Shown here one piece after another: positions 1 to 12,288 of a DNA stretch of 64,000 nt. The stretch is from Undaria pinnatifida (taxonomy: Eukaryota > Sar > Phaeophyceae > Laminariales > Alariaceae), in the NCBI GenBank assembly GCA_012845835.1, contig JABAKD010000020.1, forward strand, positions 9,932,488 to 9,996,487. Reading direction: 5' to 3'. How positions within the stretch are numbered: position 1 is the stretch's first letter; each line of letters starts with the position of its first letter. The position numbers and the translations under genes are program-made. The notes beneath the pieces were generated by a model that did no database searches, was not told the origin of the DNA, and saw only the letters and a list, made by a program, of their open reading frames with translations.

Positions 1-2300
1 TGGAAACCTTTCCGCGGCCTGTGTACTATGTATGTCGGACAAACAACAGAATCAGTTTTTAGTTTCGCAGCGTTTTTCCTGTGGAAAGCAACACAAAGTA
101 AAACGTATCTGAACAACAAACCATGCGACTTCGCGCAATGGCAAAACAGCAGAGCTGTAACAGACACAACACAAGCATTCCAGGTAGAGACAACTGGGGC
201 GGAAGAGCGAGTCACGGGCGTATGTCTTTCATCTGCGGAGGAACTTCGCCCCGACGAGTACCGTTCGAGTCGGCCGAGGTAAGGCTTCGCCCGAGGCCAC
301 AATTCTACCAGTCAGTAGGCGCTGATAGGCTACCGGCTGCTGCGATGCACCTGGCACGAGCGAGGTCAGCCAACAAAAACAAATCGAATCGGATTCCAGC
401 AGCATCTCTCCCAGAGAGACATACTGACCGACCACGGGTGGCAGACCTCCGCACAGGGGCCTTCAGGTGATGTCACACGACGGCGCGGGTTTATAATTGT
501 ACTGGTAGTGTTTTGCTGCACGCTGCACTCCGCTCTCTCTGCAGGCTGTCGCAGAGGTTCGAGACAGACAGAGTTACTTGCGAGTGGTCATGCAAAAGGT
601 GAGGGTTGGTAGGTCTGACGCATACTTGAAATAAAAATACAATATGCACCTCGTCCACCTCTGTTTAAAACTTCAGCTGTTGCACAGAAGGACAGTAGCT
701 GTGCCCGAACCTGCAACGAAACGCCAGCTGTGACGTTGAATACTATATGAAAAGCCCACCAGCAGGCACGGAAGTCATATGGACCAGCAGCGAGAATATT
801 AAACACCCGCCAGCAGGCAACAAAACTATGAAAGGCCCGCCGACAGGCACGGAAGCCTTACCGGCCAGTCGCATCTAATTGATACTTGGTTTTATCGTAT
901 CTGGTGAGGACATTTCGTTTTAATATGCTCAGTTGTGTGCGTTATGTTGGGCTCCGGGGTCCCACCCGTGTGTAATCGCGGACACTGCGCTGACAAATCC
1001 CCTTGTTCCTCAGCGTCGATTTCGGCGTTATAGGGTTCTTCCAATCTTACACCCCCCGCCCGCCACCGACGCCACCATACCAAAATCGAGGCCGTAGTAC
1101 CGATGACAATGGAAACGCGATGCCGCAAACTCTTTTCTAAAAAAACTTTAAAGAAGACATCGGTGGAGGATACCCCCGCGCTGCTCCTGTTGTGAAACCG
1201 GAACGGAAGGACATTTTGTCACATATTTTCTACACAGCAGCGCCTAGTTCTGTTTCTATCAGACGCCTGGCTCGCGCCAGCCACATATGACGGCTGCGTT
1301 GTGAACAGTGTGGGTCAGAGCGCCTCACCGGCGCATCTCGTTGACATTCGATGGCACATTTGCTCGTTTCGTTCATCAGTATCTGTCGCAGACGAGGAAT
1401 TTCGCCGTCTCGAGCTATCATTTCGCCGACAGCTTCTCAGGCCGATTTGGCCCAACATGTGCCCACGGTGTTTCATTCGCTTTTTGTTTTCTTAAGTTTG
1501 GAACGTTTTGTTGGACATCAGTGGTCATGTGTGAACCACGTCCCCGCTTCGTTTATGACTCAGGTCCCGCTGGAAAGTCACGTTTGACGTGGTAACGCGG
1601 CGCAAGGTGTTATGCAAACATACCCTAGCTTAGGTTGTACTTGTTATCGGCGAAGGTATGGGAGTTCCGAGCGCTCAAAACTCCCCGGTACAAGCGGCTC
1701 GTGTGCCACTCCTAGACCACCCCCGGCGTGCGACCTGTCAACGGCGAGTGGTGGGTCCGTGAGTAGGTCACAGGCTAGACCGGACATCGAAAACTACCCA
1801 TTTACGTCACAATTGCTACAATTTTTCCGCTGCCAAGCACGCCACCCCCAAAGAGTAGCATCCAACCCTTGTCCTCCCGCCCGCCCGCCCGCCCGCCCGC
1901 CCGCCCGCCCTTCTCCGCCTCCCGCCCCACCCCCCAACCGTTTTCACCCCCTCTCGCTGGGAATCATGAGCGTGCCGTTTCTTGGTCATAGCACTCGCCA
2001 GCTCCTTACGATCAATGTTACTTGGGCCCCCACCCCGCCCACACACTCGGAGGAAGAAGTCCTCCGCGTCCAATGCTTAATCGTCGAAGGTTCGATTTTT
2101 GTCAAGCAAGGTTCTAGCCAAGGTGCACTCCTTTCTCATAAAAACGCACATGTTAAGAAAGAACGCCACCAGCACTTGAGGAACGTGCTTGACAATGTGC
2201 TCGAACCCTGACAAAAGAGAGTTAAAAGCATGGTGCAGATTACGCCGCCGTCATCTTGACACACCTTTTGCAATCGCCTGTTAAGTCGTTCGGGTAATAG
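1..2300. other. Unassigned stretch, no recognisable gene
   Basis: Only short overlapping reading frames are present on both strands, and none shows a motif I recognise. Near 748-865 there are three loose copies of a GCCCGCCAGCAGGCACGGAAG-like unit. A CCCG microsatellite lies at 1876-1910. I see no terminal repeats or target-site duplications that would define an element here. Confidence 0.5.
1876..1910. repeat. CCCG tetranucleotide microsatellite
   Basis: About eight to nine uninterrupted CCCG units lie in a C-rich stretch. The Pro/Ala/Arg-rich translations across it on either strand are low complexity and are not evidence for a gene. Confidence 0.9.
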
Positions 2301-2841
2301 CGTCACGGCTGTGCCACAGCAGCGGTGGAGGTGTATGGTCATATCGTTTCACGTCGTTTATGAACGCCGTCGGTGAGGTACCAACTGAGAATCACGAATC
2401 TACAGCAGGAACAAGGAGCCGTTGCTCAGTCAGCTGTGCTCCCAACGAAGGCTTAGCCTTCGTGCAAACGTGCGCAAGCAGCCTTTCGCGGAGGTTTCGG
2501 AGCCTATGTCGTCATCCGTATTGCCCGGGGTCGACTTGGCAGCGTTTACGACTGGAGCGACCGCTGTGTCAAATGAAGGAAACTAGGAACTGCGTGGAGC
2601 AGGCATACCATGGTAAAGAAATATTCGTTGCCGTCATCGTCAACGCCTCATGGCGGCGGGTCATCCCGCGCCTCGGGAGAGCAGAAAACGGCGCAGTCCG
2701 CCTCCAAATGCCCCCGAAAATGGAACCTAAGTTGTGGCGTGTTTTCCGCGAAAGTGCGCGAGACGCACGCGTGACACAATGTTAGACTCCGTTTTGTATG
2801 TGCTTTTGAAGAAACCGCTAAGTGTGGGTATACCTTGCCTG

Positions 2842-3129
2842 TTATAGGCGTCTTATTCTCGCGGACCGTGGCATGATCTTGTTGAGGACGTCAACAGATA
2901 TATCCACTACGAGCCCTTCGACAGTTGACCACACGTCGAAGCCAACCGAAATCGTGGATAATGTGGGGGCGAAGGGTAATGTCAAGAAGACCTTCGTCGT
3001 CACTATGCACGGAACGTCAAACACGTCGGAACCATCCCCAACCCTTGTATCGCAAGTAACGAAGGCCAACGCACGACCAGATTTACCGACAACGAAGGGC
3101 TTGTCTAAATCGAGATAAGACCATGTCAT
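2842..3129 (-). other. Coding-like open frame, 95 codons, unknown
   Basis: An ATG-initiated minus-strand frame ending in TAA. Its composition is protein-like, with mixed hydrophobic and charged residues (for example a GRALAFVTCDTRVGDGSDVF segment). It is the downstream member of three consecutive minus-strand frames (3985-3641, 3581-3246, 3129-2842) separated by short gaps. That arrangement could be exons of one gene or a broken coding region. I recognise no family. A plus-strand frame overlaps almost the same interval, so the true strand is uncertain. Confidence 0.25.
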
Positions 3130-3245
3130 GTGTCAACGAAGTGATGAGTTCCCAGTCAGGGGTAGTCGGGATGAATCAAGCGGTAGTGCCATAGAGTACA
3201 GATCTTGTCGTGGAACATCAATTCTCGCCGGCCGGCGGGATCTTC

Positions 3246-3581
3246 CTAGATGGAGTCCAGGAAACTGGCCACGATCTCCATCCCCTCGTGTTCCCACAAC
3301 GGACCCAACCTGGCGATGATACCGCAGTTCAGAGTCGCCATGAAGTACCCGGGCGTGTAATGGGTCGAAACCAGCAGCCGGGGTTGTCGTGCTTCGTCGG
3401 GCTGTGGCTCCGTATGAGATGACGGAAATTCCAGCACCACGGTCGGGTGGGTGAGCGACCAGGACGTGTGTTGTAGCGACGGCAAGGGAACAAAAGAGGA
3501 CGCGTCAGTAGTGCAAATTATCGGTGCAAGAGGGCGGAACGCTTGCATTGTGCGATCGTCAATTGGTGATTTGAATCGCAC
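3246..3581 (-). other. Coding-like open frame, 111 codons, unknown
   Basis: A minus-strand frame lying between two others of similar quality. It contains segments such as RLLVSTHYTPGYFMATLNCG and GPLWEHEGMEIVASFLDSI that look like folded-protein sequence rather than low-complexity translation. The apparent start is a GTG, so the natural start is probably further upstream or in another exon. No family is recognised. Confidence 0.25.
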
Positions 3582-3640
3582 GCGAAGTTAGCTACATTAC
3601 TGGGCGTAAATGACTACTCTGGGTTTTTTTATTCTTCCGC

Positions 3641-3985
3641 TTAAACGGTAGGTACAGATGACACGACGTCAACCCTGCGCCTGCGAAGAAAATTTCGATC
3701 AAACGGTGGAATGTACGTGACATTTTCTCTCAATGACATCGCCACGAGGCCTTCGTCATTATGCTTCGGCGCGTGGAGATCGCCAAACATCGCTTGTGAA
3801 TATACAACGTCGTGGGTCGTAGGTTGAAGTTGGTAGGCGCGGCCTGCATCGACGGAGTGGTGAACGACAGCAACGGGGTCACTGTCGATGAGCCCGACGC
3901 TGGGCATGCACCAAGCGAGAAGTCCACGGAGAAGGATGACAGGGACACCCCCCTTCCCCACGCGGACGTGGGCTAGGACCACCAA
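3641..3985 (-). other. Coding-like open frame, 114 codons, unknown
   Basis: A minus-strand frame with a varied composition, including THDVVYSQAMFGDLHAPKH and a basic FLRRRRVDVVSSVPTV end. It sits upstream of two further minus-strand frames and downstream of a GC-rich Ala/Pro-rich stretch (about 4000-4200) that stays open in several frames. It may be one exon or a fragment of a larger decayed gene. There is no recognisable domain. Confidence 0.25.
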
Positions 3986-3999
3986 CGCTCCGATTCAGT

Positions 4000-6900
4000 C
4001 GGCGGTGGTGGGTATGACTCGCCTTCTCCCGCCCCCCTGTGCCTTGGGGTACACGGCCGGGGCTGTGGCCGGGGCGCAGGCCGTGGTCAGTGTAGCGCCG
4101 GGAACAACGGCGGCGCCGGCACTGGGAGCCACGCCGGCCGCAGCGGGCGGGGCGGCCGGAACAGTGGGGGGCAGAGTGCCCGTGTCGTTCCCACCGAGTC
4201 GCGGATGCTCCAGTCGTCTCACACGAAGGCCGTACTGTGAAGGATGTTGGAATAAGCAGCCGCCGAACGCTTTGAAGACGATGAATGCGCCTGGTAGGCG
4301 ACGGAGGCGAGGGAAGAAGCCGTAATCCAGAACAAAGCCAGGAAGCGCGCACAGAACGAGGACGCTCAGTCGCAGGTGCGTGTGATGGGATTGGTGGTAT
4401 GAACGGGCCGTACTTTTCCTCCCCTCCCCCCTGTTGCCGTTAGAGGTAGGCTTGTCGTCTCGTTTTTCGAACCTATTTTTGTACATACTCACTCGGTCAT
4501 GGATGGGCTGTGGCGTCGTTATACACTCCCGGTCAACCACATGGAAGGTCATTGCTCTTGTGCACCGTCATCCCTCCTCCCGGGCTAGTTGTGTGAAAAC
4601 CGTTAACCTTCAACCCATTCATGTCTTCGTCTGCGCTTTCAGGCGATCGCTCTGCACCTGCGCCGTAAGGAACTTTTGAACGTCTCCCTGCAGTGGATTC
4701 ATCGTCCCGGCCGCCCCCACGCATGCTTCTGTCGCAAATTTCGCCGTCGTGGCTCTTCCTCTGGTATTTTCAGAAGGCGACGGAGCTCCAATCGGCTCGA
4801 TCGGCGGAGAGCTGGGAGCGTGCCGACGCTGGCCCATCTAAGGCAAGAACCCTGTCTCTCGGGGGGTTGTGGTGTTTGTGTGTCGTTGGGGGCAAACGCT
4901 TACGCTTGGGAGGTATGTACCATTGGCTTTGACAGGTGGCAAACTAAAGCTGGCCTTGTCCTTCCTGATGCTGTGATAAAACCGTGCATCCGTCGTAATT
5001 GTGTGGAGTTTGGTCTTCGTCCACGCCTGCTGTTACGGCGGGGTGTAATATGGAAGTACATATAACTATTTACATATATTGATTTCCGGGACCGTCTCCA
5101 TGGTTTTCGTTGCGCACAATAGGTTTAAGGTATTCTATATTCCGGACGACTGAGCGGGCTCGGATGCGTGAATCAAAGGTTCTCAGAGCGCCCCTATGGG
5201 AACAACGCCATATTTTGCACGTTGAAAGCTGGTTTCAACGTGCTGTTGCTTCATTACCAAGTGTCATGTTACCAGGTCCCAGCCGAGCTCAGCTCGGCTC
5301 AGTATTTCACGGCAGCGCTAGCTCCAAAGAGTAGAGCCGTGCGGTGCCTTGCCGTGCTGTGCCGTACATCGTTCTGGGCTGTACTTATTATTTCGTTCCC
5401 ACCACGTTTCGTTGGACGAAATATCATCCAGCAGTACCGAGGTACACCACACCAGGTTTGTACGCCCTCAATTGTTGAGTTTCGTGAAACTCTCTCGGGT
5501 CATCTCACCTCAGTTATAGCTCAGCAGCGCGCAGCGCAGCGCCGTGCGGTGCCGTGCATTGCCGTGCATTGCCCTCCGGTGCGGTGGTGAACCGTGATTC
5601 GCTGTGCTGAGCTGTTTTTTGAACACACGGCACCAAGTATCACGCGAAGTGCCAGGTACCAGGTACCGGTATGCACGTGTGTACCCGTCGTTTTCCTTTC
5701 TTCACTTGTTGTCCTCACCCTCGGTCCACCTCGCATTTTCTTTTCTCCTTCTTTTTCGCATATTACGCCCGCCCTGCTGATCACACAGCACAGCACATGG
5801 CAATCGCCTCCGCACAAGTACATCTTGGAATTATCAAATAAATACCTAGTTGTACCAAATCATGGGTCCCAATTGTTTGCCCAGTTGACATGTCCCTTGC
5901 GCCAGGAAAGCGGGGCCCGTCAGCCGCCGCCGGACCACAAACCGGAGCCCTTGTAGCATCACACAAAACGAAGACACTCCCGCTGTTTAACACCAAACGC
6001 ACGGTCGAGTGAAACGACAGCGAACGTTGTGTTTTAGAAACATGTTACGGCCATTTTGATGCGGCCAGCGGCCCCGGCGGGGACAAATCTCATTCGACCC
6101 CGTAACAGAAGCTTCACCTCACGCCAGTCCTGGACGTTTCACGATATTAACCATCAGGTGTACACCGAGGCGGACATGGCCGCCATGGCGGAACGAGTTC
6201 GGCGGGAAGAGAGGGAGTCGGCTGCAACCGGCGCCGTTCATGGTGGGGGTGATCCTATGCGGCTTGCTAGGTCTTCGCCCTCCTATGCTGTCCCGGGAAA
6301 TGACGCCGCGAGATTTTCGTGCGAAGTGGGACGGGGGCCGGGTTTCCCCGAATCTTGGTCCGCCAGGGACAACCCGAACGGGGCTGCCTCTCACCAGATC
6401 CTCCCTCAACCGGGGGAAAAGGGGCATGGGGCATCATCCCCTCCCCGTGGGGGAGACATTAAAGTATGATGCGTACGGGAACCCCCACGGAGGCACGCAT
6501 GACCGCGACGGTTGGGCCGGATTTAATCGACACGGGGTGACCTGGGCCGGATACGATATGAACCGACACTACCGTGGTCATCAACCCGGCCACGGTGTTT
6601 CCGTCGGCCATGACGGGTGCCATGTTCCGGCGCCACGCGCGGCCGCTTCGGGTGTCAATAGATGAGGACCCGGCATGGTCAGTAGGGGGCAGTGCGCGAG
6701 AAGCGAGGGCAACGCCCCGGGAACGGTGCGTGCCGAGACGCCCGCGGTCATGGCAGGTGAGTTGGCGATGGAAACGATGCAACTCTTGTCTCCATGATGT
6801 GTTGTTGGACTTTTGGCTTGAGGAGCTGTAGTCCTGCCCGCATACGTGGGGTCGTGGGAATTGCACGAAAGCCCGGTACTGACGCCGAATGCTGCACCAG

Positions 6901-7870
6901 GTGTGACTCTATTGCCTGCAAAATGACGGCCTGTTCAAGTGTTGATTAGAACGTCGAGATTGGGCCATAAAGGCAGTCAGCGGTTGCTCAACGTTTGGAC
7001 GGAAATGAAGAAAACTCTCTCTCCGGGTTGCTCCGGAAGTTGTCGTTCGGAGCTCGGTGTTCCATGGTGGGCGTTTGAACATTAATGGCGCAATCGACCT
7101 AAAGCATGATGCAACAGGCACCTTTATCCCCCCGGTTTGGAGGGCACGCCACGCCCATATGCACTCGCACGTTTTCCAGAGACCCGCCGTGGAAGCCACG
7201 TGCACTCCATGACGTCGTGCGTTTTCCGACGGGTTATAGACACCTGCGTTGCGACGCCCACAAAGCCTATATAAAAAAACGAAAAACAGGCAAATTTTCC
7301 CTCAATATTATGGGAACCGGGCCGGGGTCAAAAGTACCCCCACCCGAGGCGTGGTGAAGGAGAGTCTTTCGTCTGTCTGTTTCCTTCCCACTGAGGCACC
7401 GGGGCGCCACGTTGTGCCGACCCGAAAACACGAAAGTACGACCGTCGCCTAAGCCGAAGCTGCAATGGAAGTCACGTGCTTTTTCCTTTTGCTGTGTTTT
7501 TTTCTCTGGAAGTATTTTCAGATAACATTACCCCTTGGTACCAGGCGTCAAGGACTTGTCGCCGTCCTCTCGTTTGTCATTCCGGTGCCACTCCGTCAAG
7601 TATCTCTGATAACCTCCCCCCCCCCCCCGCGATGGACGTTCACGCGTCATGGTTCTCCTGCCGGAAGCACTTCTCGGCGCGGAGGATACCGACGCCCCCG
7701 ATGATGACGTGGACGACGACGACCATGCACCCCTGCAGGAATGCCGGCGTTGCCTGCAGGCCATGGCAAGCGGAAAAACCGTACGGAAGCTTAGGGCTTG
7801 GTGGACGGCTTATTATGCGCTTAAAGGTTTGTGTAAGGAGGGGAACAGGAAGGGAATGCACAGAACCCTA
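4000..7870. other. Unassigned stretch with GC-rich coding-like pieces
   Basis: The 4000-4200 interval is GC-rich and Ala/Pro-rich in translation. The 5337-5368 and 5523-5590 intervals are short tandem GCCGTGC/GTGCC-type repeats. A plus-strand frame at 6455-6665 reads as spaced D-x-x-G / N-x-x-G / Y-D-M-N units (for example THDRDGWAGFNRHG). This recalls Gly/Asp/Asn/aromatic repeat proteins, but is too short to assign. Nothing else is recognised, apart from the diverged repeat noted at 5595-5905. Confidence 0.35.
5595..5905 (+). repeat. Diverged dispersed repeat, first copy
   Basis: This interval aligns in order with 59520-59890. Shared landmarks are the GTGCTG/GAGCTG start, the AAGTGCCAGGTACCAGGTAC block, a T/C-rich run, a CGGTCC block before a T-rich tract, an ACACAGCACAG block, a GGCAATC/GGCAACT block, an ATTATCAA block and a CCTTGCGC block. 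The copies are too diverged to define ends. The repeat class is unknown. Confidence 0.5.
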
Positions 7871-7878
7871 AACGGAAA

Positions 7879-8361
7879 TCAGGAACATGGAACTCCGCCA
7901 ATCGTGCCCGGATGCCCGATGCTCACGGCGACCAGGTATGACTTCGAAGTTCCCCTCCATCGCTTCACAGCACTACGGACAATAGCAACATGTTCGCCTT
8001 TTGGTACTTGGTAGACGTAGTTGGTACGTGCCGGCTGGGAGGTAGGGTCACCTTCGAGAGATAGGGGCGACTTACTTGTTAATTTAGGTGGTAAAATGTA
8101 ACCAGGTTGGGGTAACTTCGTTGTCAATGACCTGGTGAAGGGTAACCACGTAGACGTACGTACGTACGTACGACTATTTGTTGAAACACTTAAACCGCTC
8201 AAAAATCGATCCTGGCAGGGAAACGTTTGCACCGCAAGACACACCGCATAGCCGTGTGAGTGGAACTGACAACGACGCTCAAACCGTCCCCTATCCCTTG
8301 CCCCGGCTTGGCGTGGGAGTGGGTATTTGTTCGTAACAAGGGCGAGGGGGGGCGCGGGCAA
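7879..8361 (-). other. Coding-like open frame, 160 codons, unknown
   Basis: One of the longest frames in the first 10 kb that is not low complexity. It ends in TAG on the minus strand. The second half is protein-like (for example PGYILPPKLTSKSPLSLEG and TNYVYQVPKGEHVAIV). An ACGT microsatellite at 8154-8172 lies inside the frame and encodes a Tyr-Val-Arg-Thr run, which weakens the case. No domain is recognised. Confidence 0.25.
8154..8172. repeat. ACGT microsatellite
   Basis: Between four and five perfect ACGT units. The unit is self-complementary. Confidence 0.9.
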
Positions 8362-8690
8362 GGGCTACCCCGATTCGCGCATGCGCTAGCTAAAAGATCT
8401 AGTTCTTGCAGCCTGCCCGATGAGCCGTATAGTTTTGTAATCTACGGACACAAGATTCATGATTCACGTATGTACGAGCGATATAGAATATATATGGTAT
8501 TGGGAAATGAGTGTTTTCTATTGGATGGCGGTGTGTTGTCAGAATGTCAGCCACCCCGCTGGAAACATGCCTTCTACGGTATGTTTAGTTCTGGGTTGAT
8601 TCCGATGGGGTACGCCCTTTATATCAGTCTAGGTTTGGTCCAGGTTTTGCGTCTGATTTGTGGGCGGCTTCTGGCCGATCTTGGACCATC

Positions 8691-9068
8691 TCATGTCTTG
8701 ATGATATATGTGATATGGATACGCGACAATAATTTAATTAATGTTTCAACATAATGATCAACATCTGGGGCTTCTCTTTCATTCGCTGCCACCGCGCAAC
8801 CACGGCCCCCCCGCTTGAGGTGGCCCACGCAAGCAAGCCGACCCTGAGCATGGCTTTTCCCATCACTGACCACGTCTACGCCGATGAAAAACGTGACGGA
8901 CCCTTTCTCACGAACTATGGTTGAGTCGTCCACGCCTTGCCCGCTTTGCTGCCGTTGTTCAGGTGGTTTCAATTGTTGAAAGACTTGGACGCATGCCACG
9001 ACGAAGATTGTTGCAACGGGTCTAACCCTGTGGAGACCACGGCCAAGAAAAAAAGCCTCCGGTCGCAA
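8691..9068 (-). other. Coding-like open frame, 125 codons, unknown
   Basis: A minus-strand frame containing a GSVTFFIGVDVVSDGK segment and ending shortly before the upstream ORF region. It lies immediately left of the first SINE copy. Composition is plausible for a real or formerly real exon. No family is recognised, and the apparent start codon may not be the natural one. Confidence 0.25.
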
Positions 9069-9147
9069 AACGGCGGAAAATGTTCGTTATTGATGCTGAG
9101 GCCTTCACGCCTACCGCACGTTATAATTGTTTGCATTGCCTGGAGCC

Positions 9148-9467
9148 GGTCGCCCCGGTGGTCCAGTGGTTACCCTCGAATACTACTAGCGTTGGTTCTT
9201 GAGTCCGATTCCCACCGTGGTGACGTTTTTGACTTTGTAAAAATGAAAAAAAAGAAAAGGATCAACTGGTGGTGAGGACGCCTAGCCGCGTGGGTAGGTA
9301 CAATTCGACGCGAGTCAGCGAGGGAAGAAAATGCTGAATTCTTCTCGCGATAAAAATAAAGTCACGTACCGTAGTGGGGAGGGGGAGGAGGGCCCGCTAC
9401 GTGACCCCGGATCTGAGTTACTACTGCGAGGGAGGGCGGGAGTAGTGCGAGGAAAATATTTAGAATG
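9148..9467 (+). mobile_element. tRNA-derived SINE, copy 1
   Basis: The 5' head resembles a tRNA gene: a box A match (TGGTCCAGTGG) at about 9158 and a box B match (GTCCGATTCC, one step from GTTCGATTC) about 40 bases later. These are the internal promoter elements of RNA polymerase III. The roughly 240-base body is shared with the copies at 39312 and 45075, including the blocks TTCGACGCGAGTC, AAAATGCTGAA, TCTCGCGATAAA and GGATCTGAGTTACTACTG. No long poly(A) tail or clear target-site duplication is visible. A head that keeps both boxes plus a shared unrelated body is what a SINE shows. The partner LINE is not identified. Confidence 0.75.
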
Positions 9468-9639
9468 AAGATCAAGACAAAACATAGGCCTCGTGCTGTT
9501 CTTGGCGGGTCAGCCGACGGACAGTGCTGGGTGTATGGGTTTGGTCGTGTTTTCTTATGCAGTGAAATTTGTGCGGGTTGTGGAGAATCCTGTGGTTCGG
9601 TTGGTGGGAGGTAGACTTTTCAGCACTATTTGCGCGCAC

Positions 9640-10056
9640 GTCGGAAGGGGGACGGAGAGGGAGGGGCGGGGGGCGAGTCAGCGTTACGAGGGGCGGGGAA
9701 TGGGGGGGGGGCGGGCGCGAGGAACTCTTCGTCATGAGCGCGTGGCGTTCCCTGGATTGGATGCTATCCTGTTGTTGCTGCTTTGAAGTAATGGAAAATG
9801 ACCGGCTGGTGTTGTTATGTCTATTTTCCGTCGCCCAGGTGTCGTGGTGGACGTTGGTTGGGGGGGGGGGGGAGGGGGGAGGGGGGGACATCTTAAGGCA
9901 ATACTTATGAGCGTGTGGCTTTCCCTGGAATTGATACCGTCCTCTCCTTGCTGCCCGTTGTCAAAGAGTGGAAACTGACCCGCGGGTGCTGTGATTGTAT
10001 TGTTCATTCGCCGACACCCTGGTGTCGCAGTGGAGATGGGTTGGGGCAGGGGGCGG
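9640..10056 (+). repeat. G-rich tract and diverged ~175-bp tandem repeat
   Basis: The segments 9725-9868 and 9903-10056 align in order: ATGAGCGYGTGGCKTTCCCTGG, then a TGCTGCT/TGCTGCC block, then ATGGAAAATGACC or GTGGAAACTGACC, then CCAGGTGTCG or CCTGGTGTCG, then a GTTGG block and a poly-G tract. Each copy ends in G-rich sequence. Translations of this interval are compositionally biased and are not proposed as genes. Confidence 0.6.
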
Positions 10057-10456
10057 AGGATAGTTTCCTTGTAGCAAAGCCTTCCACACCGATTGAGGGC
10101 GTTTCGGGGTAAATAGTAATTCGAGGTATGTGGCTATGCGTGGTTGTGGACAGAAAAGGCTGGTGGAAGCTGCGGGTGGCCCAAAGGCCTTCATGACTCT
10201 TCACCCCGTACTCTGGACTGGCGTCTGTTATTCGTATGCATTGAATTCGTCGCCGACTGCGGATATACATCGAAGGTGGTACACGTTGGCAAGGGTTTGT
10301 GTTATCTGCCTCGTTCCCCTTCCCCGTTGCCGGGATTGACTGTTGCTTAGGCTGCTGCGGTGCGGCGTTATTGGTTACGGGTATGAAGCATGTCGTGGAC
10401 CCTAGGGTTAGCGTCATGGCGTCGGCGCGTCCGACCTGTAGCCTCTACTGAGTCCG

Positions 10457-10602
10457 TGCAATCTGCTGCTTGTTCGTTGGGAACTGATACGTAGTCCGAT
10501 GTTGATGTCTGCAGGCCTCGCCTGTGCAATCTGCTACTTGTTCGTTGTGAACTGGATGACGTAGTCCGATTTTGATGTCTGCAGGTCTCGCCTGCATCGG
10601 CG
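10457..10602 (+). repeat. Two-copy ~75-bp direct tandem repeat
   Basis: Two adjacent copies share GTGCAATCTGCTRCTTGTTC, an ACGTAGTCCGAT block and GATGTCTGCAGGYCTCGCCT. They differ by only a few bases, so the duplication is fairly recent. No function can be read from it. Confidence 0.8.
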
Positions 10603-10764
10603 CTAGTTTTTATATGGGTGTATTGTGGGGGCGTACGGACACGTGCACGGTGGGAAGGGGTGACATTGTGCCTCCGCCTCCCACACCGGTTTATTGTCGT
10701 GAGAAAGGGTTTGCACGTTAAGTTGTATCTTCTCACGATGGATACATCCGTAAACCCAATTTAC

Positions 10765-10915
10765 TTCCATGTAAGCTTCCGTGTAAGCTTCTGTGCAAGC
10801 TTCCGTGGAAGCTTTCGTGGTAGCTTCCCTTGCTTCCACGAAAGATTCCACGCTTCCATGGAAGCTTTCATGAACTTCCACCAAAAATGCAGATTGTGCA
10901 GGTGGCCCGTCACAT
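10765..10915. mobile_element. Short foldback-type repeat related to the 40-kb array
   Basis: Built of AAGCTTCCGTG-type units on the left and CTTCCACG/CTTCCATGG units on the right, so the halves are inverted. Its right flank (GTGGAAGTTCATGAAAGC on the complementary strand, then an A-rich stretch and GCAGATTGTGCAGGTGG) matches the left end of the 1.5-kb foldback array at 40366. It is therefore a small, probably internally deleted member of that family. Confidence 0.6.
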
Positions 10916-12288
10916 GGTGCTTTGAGTGCCACTGAATCTGCGGTACGACTCCGAGCGCAACGGTACAACAAGGTGTGTACTCAGATGCTTGTGCTGCTGT
11001 GTCACGCGGTGGTATCAACAGCAACATCAATCAGCTTTTGAGAGCCGCTTGTGCATTTTTACAAATAATCGTGCGATTCACATCGAACAAGCTGTCCACC
11101 TAAGCTCGTGCTCGTTTTTTAAGAGGACGAGGGTCCCACCGATCACGCGCCAGGCCCACCGGGCACGTTCCCTTGTCAAGGCTGGCCATTGTGTGTGTTG
11201 GGTAGGACCGTAACCGCTAGATGTATCACCGAGCCCTCTCTCTGGCGCGGGCTTAGCATCTTCTCCAGGGTCCCGTTTGCTCGTACTTTCTTGAAACAGC
11301 AGTAGAAACAAAAGGCGGCGACGCCTGCTGAACTCGAACTTTCAAAACGCCGAGGCGCAAGGGTGGGAGGTACAAGGACGCTGAGGTAGCCCAGTGGCAG
11401 GTGTCACTTCGTGCATCACTGTTGGTCGTGCCACCTTGTGACCCTGGCCGTGAAGAGCGGTAACCTTACCGCACCTGCTGTGAAAGGACATGTCGTGCAA
11501 AGTTTACAAAAAAACCCGAGAAATACAGGATGTGCCGTGCAATCTCAAGTGTTTCCACACTATAATCACGACATAATCTCCTGATTATCGCCTCCCCCCC
11601 ACGCTGCTTTTTTATTTTCAAAGAGAGTTTGCAAGTGGTCTATCCGAATAGCCTGGCGCGTACGTGCAACTTCGCGGGACCTGCTAATAATAATCTTGTC
11701 TTTTGCATGCCGGATCTTGATCGGAAATAGCCAATCCCGACCTTTGAGAACCAATGTCACGTACATACAAGTACTGCTAGCCTTTGCTACTGGAGCGTGA
11801 GGTCGTCTCGGCTGCGATATGCGGTATGGTAGGAGCTAACACAGTAGCAAGGTGATGCGGAGGCCTCTCTCTTCTATTCGCAAAGCCCTCCCTTCAACCT
11901 GGCGTTCGTTTGAGACTGTGCGCAAGCACGCAACACAACACTCCCTCGTAGCAGTGTTTTCTACAAACGGCAATAATTAGTAGTAGGGTAGCACAACAAG
12001 AATTAAGCACAGATCTATCTCACATGCAACCACCGTGTTGAACCTTATATAACACCCAGAACAGCCGTCTTCCAACGTACTGTATCCTTCACGGGGAGTA
12101 GGCAACACGCGTCCACCGGCATGACACGTACAAAATACTACAGATGATATCACGCATCACGCGAATAGCAAAGCTGCGTAGTACAGCTTTACACAGGATC
12201 ACCCGATTTGTCCAACGCAACGCCGAGATCAATTCCTCTCCTCCCTCTCTTTTGCTATAGACTGTCTATTACTTCAGAATTCTCTCGG
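10916..12288. other. Unassigned stretch
   Basis: Short frames only. A CCTTATATAACACC block near 12043 resembles a TATA element and lies about 245 bases upstream of the ATG at 12289. I do not treat it as established. No repeats with defined ends were seen. Confidence 0.4.

Noticed and set aside
6455-6665. Gly/Asp/Asn/aromatic repeat protein or viral structural gene on plus strand
   Set aside because: The motif spans only about 40 residues, the frame begins inside another one, and a minus-strand frame overlaps. The evidence is insufficient to name anything.
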